A stretch of DNA of 64,000 bases from DASZIT01 sp963819695 (GTDB lineage Bacteria > Actinomycetota > Acidimicrobiia > Acidimicrobiales > RAAP-2): NCBI GenBank assembly GCA_963819695.1, contig CAWFXD010000001.1:744001-808000 (forward strand), written 5' to 3'. Positions 28,473-38,524 of this stretch are shown one piece after another; position 1 is the first letter of the stretch, and the number at the start of each line of letters is the position of its first letter. The notes beneath the pieces were generated by a model, which worked only from the letters and a program-made list of their open reading frames with translations, searched no databases and was not told the DNA's origin. The position numbers and the translations under genes were made by a program.

Positions 28473-31127
28473 CTACCGCCGCGGTCGCTCCGCTTGAGGC
28501 ACCTCGGCTGCCAGCAGGGCGGGGCGCTCTCCCGGGACATGCGGACCTCGCATCCAGCCATGTCTCGTCATGAGCAGGATGGCGGCCATAGCCGACTGGC
28601 CGATGAGGACGGCTAGTGCCATTCCGTCGATCCCGGCCACCGCCAGAAGGCCGAACCCGAGGGGCACGATCAGCACGACCAGGCCAGCGAACACGGCCAT
28701 CGCCTGCCGGGTCCGCCGCTGACCGCGGGCCGCGCTCACGGCCGTCCCGTTGACGATGAACGGCAGCGCCGACAGCCCCAGGAGTCGGAGCACGCCGGTC
28801 CCGGACGCCGCGTAGGAGGCTCCGAAGATCCTCAGCACCCACGGGGCGGCCACGACCAGCAGTGCTACCGCCGGCACCAGGATCTTCAGCAGATGGACCA
28901 TCACCTGCTTGCATCGGGCCTCGAAGTCGGACGCGTCGATCGACAGCTCCACCACGAGCGAGTCCCCGATTGCCAGGGGGACCAGGTAGATGATGCCCGT
29001 CATCAACCACGCAACGGAGAAGTACGCGCTGGTGGCGGCGCCGGACTGGATGAGGACGATCAGCGGCAGCACCAGTATCAGGCCCTCCCACCACAGGTTG
29101 CCGAGGAAGTCATACGGGACATAGCTGCGCAACTCCCGGATGGTGACGCCACCGGTGTCGCCCGCCGACCGTTGGTGGTGGGTGATGGCCCGGGCGAAGA
29201 GGTAAACGTTGGTGGGGACGACGGTGGCGAGTGCCGCCACCGTCCAGGACAAGAAGATGCCGGCCACGGGAAACAACGCAACGAACGGGACGACCAGGCC
29301 CACCTTGAGCACCCCGAATCCGCCGTTCTCGACCGGGACCCACTGGGTCTTCCGCAGCCCGGTAAGTACCCCGTCCTCGAGGACCATGATCGACCAGATC
29401 GCCGCGGCCACCACGAACCACGTCGCCATACCGGGAGAAGCGCGTAGGAACCCCAGCTGTGGACTGACGCGGGGCAGCAGGATGAGGAACCCCCCGGCCA
29501 GCACCAGCGCCACTGCCGCGCTCACCAGGTAGACCCCCACCACCAGCCGGCGGGTGTGCCGTCCGGCCGGCTGCACAAACCGGATCAACGCGCTCTGCAG
29601 GTTCAGCTGGGCGATGGCCCCGATGGTCGTGAGCACGTTGATGGCCACGATGTTGCGGCCCACGATGGACGGCGATGCGCGGCGGGCCGCCAGCACCCAG
29701 AACAGCATGCCGATCACACCCGTCGCCAGCGCGCCCAGCACGAGGGCATGTCCGTTCCGGAACAGCGGTATCCCGAACTCGCTGCGGAAGGACGTCCGTT
29801 CCGCCGGCGATCGCTTCCGTTGCCGCAGGACGGGTTCCCGCGGGTCGCCGAGGGGCCCTTCGGATGGTGACGTGGCGCCCCGACGGTGCCGGAGCCTGGC
29901 ACCGAGCATCCGGCCAGCACGCGCGAGCATGGCGACGAAGGGGAGCGGGTCATCTTTGGCGAACCAGGCCAGCGTGCGCGAGCCACGCTCCCTCGACGTT
30001 GCCACCGAGGATGGAACCTCGGCCCGGCGCCGCCGCGACAGGCGCGAGAACACATCGAGGTGCTCCACCATGATGGACCGGCCCACTAATGAGTGGCCGG
30101 CCGGGATCGGGCGCCCGGTCAGATCGAGGTGAGCGGCGCGGACCACGTCGATCCCGGTGTCCGTCTCGAACACCCGGAACTGGGCCCCAATGCGGGGATT
30201 GAAATCGAGCAGCTTGTAGCGTCCGTCACGCCGGTCGAACCGCCAGTCGAGGTCGGCTATGCCCCGGTACCCCAGTGTCCGGAAGACATCTGTGGACAAT
30301 GCGGTCAATTCGGGATTGCCCACCGTCTGCGCGTACGAGGTGACCCCGGCCTCGGGGGGCCACTGGCGGAGTTTGACCCCGGTGAAGATGACGGTTGACC
30401 CGGCATCCGCACCGACCCATGCATGACAGAACCAGTCTTCGGCGGCGTCGGACGGAATGTATTCCTGAAGGGCAACCCCGTAGGGCGGCACCCAGACGGT
30501 CGCCATCTTGCGCAGCTCCGCCGGGCTGCGGACCACGGTGCTGGCCTGCACCGCCGGGGCCGACAGCCGGGTCCAGGCGGCGTCGTTCTTGGCCACCACC
30601 GGATAGACCGCCTCCTCGATGAAAGCCTCGAGCGCATCCGCGGTCCGGGGTGCAGCGATCCGCGGCGAAGGAATCCCGATCTCCTCGCACAGGGCACCCA
30701 AGGCTCGCTTGGATGTCAGTCGACGCGGCAGGTCGGGCGCGACTGGCGGCAGGATGAACCACTCGGACAGTACCTCTCTGTGCTCGGCAACGAGCACCGC
30801 CGCCTCGTCGTCGGTGCACAACAGCACGGAGCGCTCGCCGAGCTGCCCGCCAACCGCGGCCAGCCCCTCGATGAGCCGCTCCTGCGGCTCACGGCCCGAT
30901 GTCGGCCAGATGACCGTTCCCCTGGCGTAACGCGACAGGGCCGCGGGAGTAAGCCTGTCCTCGATGACGGCGTATACCGACACGCCCACCCGCCCAAGGG
31001 AGCGGATGGCTCCGACACCGCCGTGGTGGAGGGGGTACCGGCCGATCTTCAGCAGGACGACGGGAACTGAACGGTCGAAGTCAGCATCGGGCGCCAGCGA
31101 CGCCGACCTCCGGGCGACGCGCGTCAC
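28473..31127 (-). CDS. ATP-grasp enzyme fused to Wzx-like polysaccharide flippase
   Basis: 884 residues in one uninterrupted frame. Residues ~20-350 resemble an ATP-grasp ligase: a Rossmann-like start (VVLLKIGRYPLHHGGVGAIRSLG), a SKRALGALCEEIGIPSP hinge, YPVVAKNDAAW, ALQEYIPSD, and DLDWRFDR...LLDFNPRIGAQ as metal-binding end. Residues ~435-865 have about 12-14 hydrophobic helices like oligosaccharide flippases (VLTTIGAIAQLNLQSALIRF, FLGNLWWEGLILVLPLIV). The product may make or modify a glycan- or lipid-linked peptide/amino-acyl group and export it. Such a fusion is not one I recognise as characterised. Neighbours are glucanases and glycosyltransferases. Confidence 0.82.
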   Translation of the reverse strand: MTRVARRSASLAPDADFDRSVPVVLLKIGRYPLHHGGVGAIRSLGRVGVSVYAVIEDRLTPAALSRYARGTVIWPTSGREPQERLIEGLAAVGGQLGERSVLLCTDDEAAVLVAEHREVLSEWFILPPVAPDLPRRLTSKRALGALCEEIGIPSPRIAAPRTADALEAFIEEAVYPVVAKNDAAWTRLSAPAVQASTVVRSPAELRKMATVWVPPYGVALQEYIPSDAAEDWFCHAWVGADAGSTVIFTGVKLRQWPPEAGVTSYAQTVGNPELTALSTDVFRTLGYRGIADLDWRFDRRDGRYKLLDFNPRIGAQFRVFETDTGIDVVRAAHLDLTGRPIPAGHSLVGRSIMVEHLDVFSRLSRRRRAEVPSSVATSRERGSRTLAWFAKDDPLPFVAMLARAGRMLGARLRHRRGATSPSEGPLGDPREPVLRQRKRSPAERTSFRSEFGIPLFRNGHALVLGALATGVIGMLFWVLAARRASPSIVGRNIVAINVLTTIGAIAQLNLQSALIRFVQPAGRHTRRLVVGVYLVSAAVALVLAGGFLILLPRVSPQLGFLRASPGMATWFVVAAAIWSIMVLEDGVLTGLRKTQWVPVENGGFGVLKVGLVVPFVALFPVAGIFLSWTVAALATVVPTNVYLFARAITHHQRSAGDTGGVTIRELRSYVPYDFLGNLWWEGLILVLPLIVLIQSGAATSAYFSVAWLMTGIIYLVPLAIGDSLVVELSIDASDFEARCKQVMVHLLKILVPAVALLVVAAPWVLRIFGASYAASGTGVLRLLGLSALPFIVNGTAVSAARGQRRTRQAMAVFAGLVVLIVPLGFGLLAVAGIDGMALAVLIGQSAMAAILLMTRHGWMRGPHVPGERPALLAAEVPQAERPRR

Positions 31128-31460
31128 GGCGCCGACCTACTCCGGCAGTGCGAAGTGCGAATTTCGATCAGCTCCGTGACGCTGTCGAGAGTTCCTGGCA
31201 ACGGCCTGGTGGGGTAGGGCCAACGGCCCGGATCCGAAGCATCGAGCATCGAGCGTCGAACCGGTGGTTTCGGATCTTCCGCTGCTGGTCTCGCTTGTCC
31301 ATCCGGGTTACCCCTCACGAGGAGATCACCAGTGTTCTCAACCTCTCTAGGCCCTACGCCCGGCAACGGGCAGCGGCGGAAATCGGCTTCTCCCGAAGGT
31401 CGGAGGGGGACAAAGGGAGTGAAGGGAAAACCCGCCCATTCGTGCCTGCTGGGAAGATCG
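31128..31460. other. Gap without recognisable gene
   Basis: 333 bases upstream of the ATP-grasp/flippase gene and downstream of the minus-strand GH16. It should contain the flippase promoter; no convincing -35/-10 or palindrome noticed. Confidence 0.4.
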
Positions 31461-32309
31461 TCACGAGGCGGGGTGGGAGCCGGCCGCTCGTGGGTGCTGC
31501 CACACTTCGATCGATCGGATCTTCAGGCTCTGGGGGAACCGGACCGCGCTATTGGGGCCCGGGTTTGAGGCCACAGCCAGGTTAGCGAGCAGGTACTCCG
31601 GCGACGTGATGGAGATGGCGAAATTGGCTTGCAGGGTACCGTCCACGTACCACGAGATCGATCCCGGCTCCCAGTCCACTCCGTAGGTGTGGAACATATC
31701 GGACATGGTGGGCATGAGCACGGAGTCATGCTCAGTGCCGGAATAGTTGTCGTGGGCGAAGATATTGATCGTTTGACCCTCCGCCCAGTTCTCCATGACG
31801 TCGATCTCAGGGGGCCAGATTCCGGACTCGGGGAGGGTCCAAAACGCTGACCACAGGCCTTGCCCGATCGGTAACTCGGCGACGACCTGCATGTAGCCGT
31901 AGGTGAAGCTGAACTTGCCGTACGACGAGATCATCCCCGATATGTATTGCTTTCCGTGCGTCTGTCCCGGCGTGGCGGTCAGGGACAAGCGTGCCGTTGT
32001 CCACCGTGACCTGCGAGGCCTGGTACCACTCAATTTCGGGCTGGGCCCGATTGGTGCAGTCCCAGTAGTAGCAGGTCGACCAGTGGGTGGAGTCCAGGAC
32101 GGTACCGGCGAAGTGGTCGGTGAACACGGGTTGCCAGTTGCCGCCGGGGCCGTCGGGGCCGGGTCGGCGGAGGGCCCGGTGGTACCCGGATGGGCAACCG
32201 CCACGCCTCTCGACGCTCCCGAGCCCGTATTGAAGGCCGCGAAGGCGCCGAACAGCGAGAGGGCGACGACCGCCGAGGCCAGTGCGAGGCGGCGCGGGTT
32301 CTGCTTCAT
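31461..32309 (-). pseudogene. Third GH16 glycosidase, two compensating frameshifts
   Basis: ATG at 32309 overlaps the reconstructed deacetylase stop (ATGA). A signal peptide (RRLALASAVVALSLFGAFAAF) and short Pro/Ala linker precede the catalytic domain. The part VFTDHFAGTVLDSTHWSTCYYW lies in a second frame (one base missing near 32150, one extra near 31990). After that LSLTATPGQTHGKQYISG and the catalytic IWPPEIDVMENW follow in the first frame. Composite length is 282 residues. It has no riboswitch of its own and differs clearly from the two other GH16 copies. Likely secreted glucanase. Confidence 0.78.
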
Positions 32310-33133
32310 CGCCCGCGTGCCTGCTGTCGGGCGGCACCGGCAGCCGCCCATCTGGCGCACTCGCCACACCTTGGTTCGCAGCAGCTCCCGGTCCCGGGCG
32401 ATCGGTGCGCCTCTGCCCTGGAGCCAATCCCTCACCGTGCCGGTCGTGGTGAACTCCCGCACCGTCAGTCGCGCCAGCGAAAACGGGTCGTCGGCGAGCC
32501 GAGCTGAAGGCGTTGCGCACCGCGCAGGCCGAGGTATAGCCGGCCGCTCGCACCTGCTCGCGAACGGCTGCCCGGTAGGAGCCGTGCGGATAGGAGTAGC
32601 TGTCGACGGGATGGCCCAGCAGGTCCTCGAGGATCACCTTGGGTCGTCGGATCTCGTCGAGAGCCACGGACCTCGGGGCCACGTCGACATGGTGGTGGTG
32701 GTGGGAGTGGGCACCGATCTCCACCCCCAGGGCCTCGAGTGGGGCGAGCTGTTCGGCCTTCAGCATGGGGGCGCTCGGCATCCCGACCGTGGGCGATCCG
32801 ACGAGGGGACCGGTGGTCACATAGAGCGTCGACACCATTCCCCGCGCCGCCATCTCCTCGGCGGCACGGACGAAATCGGCGTAGCCGTCGTCGAAGGACA
32901 CCACGACCGGACGCTCGGGGAGCTGCTGGTCGCCGGTGATGGCGGCGGCGAAATCCGACACGGTGAGCGGGGTGCGCCCTAGGTCGCGGAGGCAGTCGAG
33001 GTGCTCACGGAACCGCGCCGGAGTGACGGACCAGGTGGCCAGATCCGGACCACGGACGGTCGGTTACTGCGTGGTACAGAAGGATGGGGATCGGTAGGGG
33101 CGACCGCTCAGCAGGCAACTCCACTCCTCCCAT
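32306..33133 (-). pseudogene. Polysaccharide deacetylase, three apparent frameshifts
   Basis: Start ATG at 33133 gives LPIPILLYHAVTDRPWSG. After a one-base shift near 33040 come WSVTPARFREHLDCLRDLG, VVSFDDGYADF (catalytic motif 1) and GAHSHHHHHVD (metal His), then SYPHGSYRAAVREQVRAAGY. A second shift near 32490 continues ADDPFSLARLTVREFTTTG. A third near 32345 yields a stop in ATGA overlap with the GH16 start. Removing three bases gives exactly 275 codons. CE4 deacetylases of this type trim N-acetyl groups of exopolysaccharides; coupling to GH16 suggests a joint job on one glycan. Confidence 0.78.
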
Positions 33134-33177
33134 ATGGATAGGTTACGCGAGAGCGGTGGCGCATGGACATCGGTTCA

Positions 33178-33507
33178 TCAGTCCCGGAGCTCGCGGAACG
33201 TCACTGCAACTGTACTGAGGACGGCAAGCACAGCTAACGCGTGGAGGGCTGTCATGGCGTGGAAGAGAGACAGCACCACGGCCACCAGGGTGGCGATGCC
33301 GAGGCTCATGGCCACAGTGAGCACCGCCCGTTCCAGCCGGTCAGTACTTTCGAGCAGCCACGTCAGGGCCGCACCCGGCGCCCAGGCGGCCGCGGCCACC
33401 ACCAGCACGGCGCGCACCGGTGTGGGGAATTGCAGGGCGACCACCGCCACCGCCGCCCAGGCGACCAGCGCGGGGAGGTTCCGTCGGACGCCGGCCATCG
33501 CTCTCAT
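33178..33507 (-). CDS. Small membrane protein at the end of the GT operon
   Basis: 109 residues; ATG overlaps the preceding stop as ATGA. About four hydrophobic segments (LPALVAWAAVAVVALQF, AVLVVAAAAWAPGAALTWLL, LTVAMSLGIATLVAVVLSLF, LHALAVLAVLSTVAVTF). The composition resembles the membrane half of small DUF1616-like proteins, but I do not assign a family. It probably partners with the preceding large membrane glycosyltransferase-like protein. Confidence 0.6.
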   Translation of the reverse strand: MRAMAGVRRNLPALVAWAAVAVVALQFPTPVRAVLVVAAAAWAPGAALTWLLESTDRLERAVLTVAMSLGIATLVAVVLSLFHAMTALHALAVLAVLSTVAVTFRELRD

Positions 33508-36243
33508 GGGGGTTCGATCACCCCAAGGGTCACGACGAGCACCCCTCCCTGAGACAGCACCGGCTCGAATTGGGGCGAGGACCGGACTTCGCGTTCGATG
33601 GCCTGGTACTGGCCCGGCGGTAATGCCCCCGTCATCTCGATCTGGGCCGCATCCGTGGGGCTGAAGATGAGGTACGCACGAGAAGACTGTTCCATCAGCT
33701 GCACGAGCGCTGACACGGGGTGCGTCGTGACCGCGTTGGCCACGCTCGCCGTATCGCCGAGGTACCACAGGTACTGGTAGTCCGCATAGTGTGTGAACGC
33801 CCAAGGCGTGTTGCCGGTCGCCCCGAGCATCAGCGACCCTGGCGGGGCGATGGAATAGAGGCGCTCCATGGCGGAAACCTCGGCCGCCGGCATGTAGTTC
33901 TGGCGCTCCTTGCCGTAATAGGAGAAGAAGAACGAGACGGTGAGTGCCGAGACCACCACGAACCCCACCCCCCACCGGATGGTCCGGCGGCGGCGGGTGC
34001 CGGTCGGGTGGGGGGCCAGGACTGAGGCGGCGAAGAGGGCCACAAACGGCAGCCCGAATAGGAAGACACGGAAAGCGACCTCCGTCCCGTAGCTGCTGGC
34101 GAACAGGGCCAGGACCGGTGTCACGGTCAGGCACGCCGCGGGCTGCCACCGGCGCCAGCGCGCCGAGCGCCACGCGTACCACGCCCCGATCAGGGCCAGA
34201 CCAAACAGCGAGGCGGTGAGGGCCCGGTCGAAATAAGCCACCACCACCTGGTCATGGCTGGCGACGCTGAGATTGATGAGGGAAGCCGATGTGTTGTCGA
34301 AGGGTTGGCCGAGGGTCTTGAGCACCACCGGTAGTTGCTGGTGGAGAAACGGCAGTCCCCAGATGAGGACCCAACCCACGCTGATCGTCGTCACGACGAC
34401 GAACAGTGACCACGAGCGGAGGCGCCTCGTCACCAGAAGGCCGCCCAGCGCCGCGATCAACATGAACGGGGTCAACTGGTGGCTGACGGCGATGGCGGTG
34501 GCCACCAACACCACGACCACATACATGGCAGGCGCGCGCGGGTCGCGCATAGGGTTCGACGATCGCACCCCCGCCGGTCACCATGACGGCAGGTTCCCGA
34601 CGTCCGCGTAGGCCGTCCACCCACCGGGTCCGGGCCGCCGGGGGCATTTGCAGGAACCACCGCAGCACGACCGCCACGGCCGTGAGGTAGAGCACGTAGG
34701 CGAACGCCTGCGGCGAGAAGTAGTCCTGACCGATCCAGTTGCCGAGGTAGAACAGCCACACCGCTGTCCATATGACCGTCCGGTTGGCGGTGAAAATCCG
34801 CAGGATCAGCACCAGTGGTGCCAGCAGCAATAGCTCGTTCACAAAAGGTGCCCACACCGTGTACGAGAGGGCCGAGGCGGTGCCCGATCCTGAGACGAAC
34901 AACGCGTTGAGCCCGAAGAACCCCGGCCAGTCCTGGTAGGCAGTCAGGTTGGGCATTGCTCTGTCGACCCCGTGGTGCGTGACGATGTAGTCGACGATCC
35001 CCACATGCTTGTAGGACCAGGAGTAGCGCGTTGTCCCATAGAGGATCGCCGGAGTGGCGTGCATGAAGGCGATCAGGGCCACGACGTGGCCGGCGAGCAG
35101 GGCCGGGCCGGTCCGCCGCCAGCGCACCCACCACCAGAAGCTGACGGTCAGCAGCCCCACGGCCACCCAATACACGATGGGCATGACCGACACCAGCCCG
35201 AAGTCGGTCATGCGGTCGAGCCGGACGGTCCACGCGAAGGTCGATCCCCACAGAGCGGCGATCGCGGCCAGCCCGAGCCAGCCGCGCCATGCGCCCGGGC
35301 GCGCCGTCGCCCTGCCGGACCGCGGCGCCAGGGTGGCGGTGGCATAGCCGAGGCCCTCGGCGACCACGCCGACCACGACGGCGACGGCCATGGCGAGGCC
35401 GCCGCCCGTCCTCGATGTCAGGCATTGCACCACCCGGCGCGGAATAACACCGCGGAGATACGACCGCTCGGTGGCAAGGGCCTGGTCCTGTCCGACCAGA
35501 CGGGCCACGACGGCCTTCGAGCGGCCCTCCTGGTAACACCGCCGGGCGAAATACCGCCATGTCGCCCGCGCCGCCGGCACCTGGTGGGTGACGCGTGCGG
35601 ACGGTTCGTAGATCAGGCGACCGCCGCCCTGGCCCACCATCCGGATGCAGAGCTCGGTTTCCTCACAGCCGTTGGCGTCCGCCCCCACCCGTCCCAGCTC
35701 GGAATCGAACCCGCCCGAAGCCACCAGGGCGGCGCGGCGGAACGACATGTTCGTCCCGATGAAGTTGCGGACGGGGGCTCTCGTCTCGGGCATCCCGTGG
35801 TAGGAGCAGCCGACGACCCAGTCGAACTCGGGTGGGAACCATCGGGGCCGCGTCCCGCTCCAGTTCGGGGTCACCGACCCGCCGACTCCCAGCACGTCCC
35901 CGTCCCGGTACGTCTCGACGAGTCGCGGCAGCCACTGGTCCTCGGCCTCGGCATCGTCGTCGAGGAAGGCCACGATGTCGCCGGTCGCCACGGCCACGCC
36001 GGCGTTCCGGGCGCCGGATAGCCCTCGCCGGCCCGTGTTGACGATCACTTTGATCCCCAAGATCTCGATGCGGACGCGGTCAAACAGTGCGTCGTTGTGG
36101 TCAATCACGACGATGACCTCGGGCGTTGGGTCCTGCAGTTGCACGGAGCGGACCGCGGCGACGAGGTCGTCCCAACGCGCCTCGGTGTAGGCGCAGATCA
36201 CGACCGAGACAGAGACCGCCTGGCCGGTGCCCGCCGCGGTCAC
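33504..36243 (-). pseudogene. GT2 glycosyltransferase fused to polytopic membrane protein, one frameshift
   Basis: The GTG at 36243 overlaps the previous stop. Residues ~1-300 are a GT2 domain: SVVICAYTEARWDDL, FLDDDAEAEDQWLP, FIGTNMSFRRAAL, GCEETELCIRM. In frame after it comes a long hydrophobic protein (MPIVYWVAVGLLTVSFWWW, GNWIGQDYFSPQAFAYVLYL) with ~11-13 helices. One extra base near 34563 moves the reading to the second half (VVVVLVATAIAVSHQLTPFM to VLVVTLGVIEPP). Repaired length is 912 residues. The membrane part resembles large glycan-polymerising or lipid-linked glycosyltransferases. The GT2-membrane junction coincides with the end of a tandem duplication, so the fusion itself may be recent. 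Confidence 0.7.
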
Positions 36244-36244
36244 G
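35322..36244 (-). repeat. 923-bp tandem duplication, unit 1
   Basis: Near-identical to 36245-37167; differences are confined to a few bases around 35346-35390. The unit covers one GT2 coding region. A shared GGCGCCA at the joint is the likely microhomology. Confidence 0.95.
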
Positions 36245-37166
36245 GCGGCGCCAGGGTGGCGGTGGCATAGCCGAAACCCGCGGCGACCACGCCGACCACG
36301 ACGGCGACGGCCATGGTGAGGCCGCCGCCCGTCCTCGATGTCAGGCATTGCACCACCCGGCGCGGAATAACACCGCGGAGATACGACCGCTCGGTGGCAA
36401 GGGCCTGGTCCTGTCCGACCAGACGGGCCACGACGGCCTTCGAGCGGCCCTCCTGGTAACACCGCCGGGCGAAATACCGCCATGTCGCCCGCGCCGCCGG
36501 CACCTGGTGGGTGACGCGTGCGGACGGTTCGTAGATCAGGCGACCGCCGCCCTGGCCCACCATCCGGATGCAGAGCTCGGTTTCCTCACAGCCGTTGGCG
36601 TCCGCCCCCACCCGTCCCAGCTCGGAATCGAACCCGCCCGAAGCCACCAGGGCGGCGCGGCGGAACGACATGTTCGTCCCGATGAAGTTGCGGACGGGGG
36701 CTCTCGTCTCGGGCATCCCGTGGTAGGAGCAGCCGACGACCCAGTCGAACTCGGGTGGGAACCATCGGGGCCGCGTCCCGCTCCAGTTCGGGGTCACCGA
36801 CCCGCCGACTCCCAGCACGTCCCCGTCCCGGTACGTCTCGACGAGTCGCGGCAGCCACTGGTCCTCGGCCTCGGCATCGTCGTCGAGGAAGGCCACGATG
36901 TCGCCGGTCGCCACGGCCACGCCGGCGTTCCGGGCGCCGGATAGCCCTCGCCGGCCCGTGTTGACGATCACTTTGATCCCCAAGATCTCGATGCGGACGC
37001 GGTCAAACAGTGCGTCGTTGTGGTCAATCACGACGATGACCTCGGGCGTTGGGTCCTGCAGTTGCACGGAGCGGACCGCGGCGACGAGGTCGTCCCAACG
37101 CGCCTCGGTGTAGGCGCAGATCACGACCGAGACAGAGACCGCCTGGCCGGTGCCCGCCGCGGTCAC
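36240..37166 (-). CDS. GT2 glycosyltransferase (duplicate copy)
   Basis: 308 residues from a GTG whose GTGA overlaps the stop of the upstream GT2. It has the same GT2 domain as the gene below: TVSVSVVICAYTE-like start, DDDAEAED as the DXD-type metal motif, and the GANGCEETEL-like acceptor region. It ends after one C-terminal hydrophobic segment (MAVAVVVGVVAAGFGYATATLAPP). Because the 923-bp unit begins inside the GTGA motif, this copy stops on a TGA that again overlaps the next GTG, so coupling is preserved across the joint. Inverting GT2 using a nucleotide sugar, product unknown. Confidence 0.85.
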   Translation of the reverse strand: MTAAGTGQAVSVSVVICAYTEARWDDLVAAVRSVQLQDPTPEVIVVIDHNDALFDRVRIEILGIKVIVNTGRRGLSGARNAGVAVATGDIVAFLDDDAEAEDQWLPRLVETYRDGDVLGVGGSVTPNWSGTRPRWFPPEFDWVVGCSYHGMPETRAPVRNFIGTNMSFRRAALVASGGFDSELGRVGADANGCEETELCIRMVGQGGGRLIYEPSARVTHQVPAARATWRYFARRCYQEGRSKAVVARLVGQDQALATERSYLRGVIPRRVVQCLTSRTGGGLTMAVAVVVGVVAAGFGYATATLAPP

Positions 37167-37167
37167 G
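36245..37167 (-). repeat. 923-bp tandem duplication, unit 2
   Basis: Second unit of the direct repeat, offset exactly 923 bases from unit 1. Confidence 0.95.
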
Positions 37168-38524
37168 GCGCCAGTCGGCGCGCCTCGACCCGCCGCCCGC
37201 GCGCCCGGCTGATGGCGTACGCCAGCGGACCGTACAGTAGGCCCCGGCGTTCGAGGCGAGTGAAACGGCGAGGCCACGGGTCCGGCTGGATTCCCGCGGC
37301 GGTGTTGCCGCGGTTGCGGCCGCTGAAGTAGGCCAGCCCTGCCGGGGCGCGGCGAATCATCGAAAACAGCGCTCGGGGGTCGTGTACCACAGCGCTCGTC
37401 AGGTAGGCGCCGAGGCCGACCCCGTAGTTGTAGGCCTGTCGCGGCACGGCGGCGGAATCACGATGATGATAGTGGCGAACCACCGCGCCCGGCCGATAGG
37501 CGAGTGTCCGCCCCGACGTGATGAGCTGAAACAGTGCAAGCAGATCGTCGCCGCCACGAGCCGTCGTACCCGCGCCCGTTGCGGCGTCGAAGCCGCCGAT
37601 TCCGCGCAGCCACGCCGTGTCGAACGCCATGTTGGCCCCTGAGCCGAGCTTGCCGGCGTTGAACGGGAACAACACGTCGTCGGGTCGATTCGGGCCGAGG
37701 TCGTACATGCGGGCCTCGAATCCCTTGCCGAAGCTGCCGTGAACCTCGAGCATCAGCTGGGCTGGGGTCTCGAGCTCGGCCGGCATGATCAGTCCGGTGG
37801 CCCCTGCTACCCCTGGGTCGGCCACAAAGGGAGCGGCAAGCTCGCTCAGCCAGTGCCGATCCACGGCAACATCGTCGTCCGTGAACGCCACGATGGACCC
37901 GCTGGCGGCAGCGAGCCCACAGTTGTGGGCGGCGCCGAGCCCGCGACGGTTCTCGCGGAGGTAAGTGATCCTCCCGGTCGCCGCCCCCCGGGCTGAAACC
38001 AGTTCGGCCGTATCCGAGGTAGTCGGGTCGTTGTCGACAACCACGATATCGAACGCCGGGTAGTCGAGTGCCAAGACGTTGTCGAGACACGCGTCGAGTC
38101 GCTCGGGCCGGTTACGCGTGGCGATGATAACGGTCACCGGCTTCCCTGCCGCGAGGGCACGACGTCGTTCCTCGAGGCACGAGGGGTCGTCCGGCGCGGC
38201 TCCACCGGCCCAGAGGTCGAGCGAGATCGGGTCGATCCCGTCGGCGAGCAGGTGCCGATCGATCGGCCCGGCCAGGGAAGTCCGTACCGCCACGACCCAG
38301 CCGCGCTCCGGGTTCTCGGCATCGTCGGCCAGGACGACGCAACCGATCGGGTGGGAATGCAGCCGGATGAGCACGAACAGCGTCCGCCCCGAGCAGGGCG
38401 GCCCCACAACCCGGCGCAGAGTGGCCAGGCCTTCGGTCAGCTCGACGTCGGCTACGCCGACGGGCCCGCCGGCGAGATGGTCGACTGGCTCGCCGCCGTC
38501 GGGGACGAGGCCGGCCAGGGTCAC
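37163..38524 (-). CDS. GT2 glycosyltransferase
   Basis: 453 residues from a GTG in GTGA overlap with an upstream remnant. The first ~120 residues are an extra domain (SGRTLFVLIRLHSHPIGCVVL), then a GT2 fold: PVTVIIATRNRPERLDACLDN, VVDNDPTTSD, AFTDDDVAVDRHW (metal-binding DDD), GSGANMAFDTAWLR, GGDDLLALFQLI. The C-terminus is Arg-rich. This N-terminal extension plus GT2 is seen in actinobacterial surface-glycan loci. It is translationally coupled to the duplicated GT2 genes. Confidence 0.88.
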   Translation of the reverse strand: MTLAGLVPDGGEPVDHLAGGPVGVADVELTEGLATLRRVVGPPCSGRTLFVLIRLHSHPIGCVVLADDAENPERGWVVAVRTSLAGPIDRHLLADGIDPISLDLWAGGAAPDDPSCLEERRRALAAGKPVTVIIATRNRPERLDACLDNVLALDYPAFDIVVVDNDPTTSDTAELVSARGAATGRITYLRENRRGLGAAHNCGLAAASGSIVAFTDDDVAVDRHWLSELAAPFVADPGVAGATGLIMPAELETPAQLMLEVHGSFGKGFEARMYDLGPNRPDDVLFPFNAGKLGSGANMAFDTAWLRGIGGFDAATGAGTTARGGDDLLALFQLITSGRTLAYRPGAVVRHYHHRDSAAVPRQAYNYGVGLGAYLTSAVVHDPRALFSMIRRAPAGLAYFSGRNRGNTAAGIQPDPWPRRFTRLERRGLLYGPLAYAISRARGRRVEARRLAP

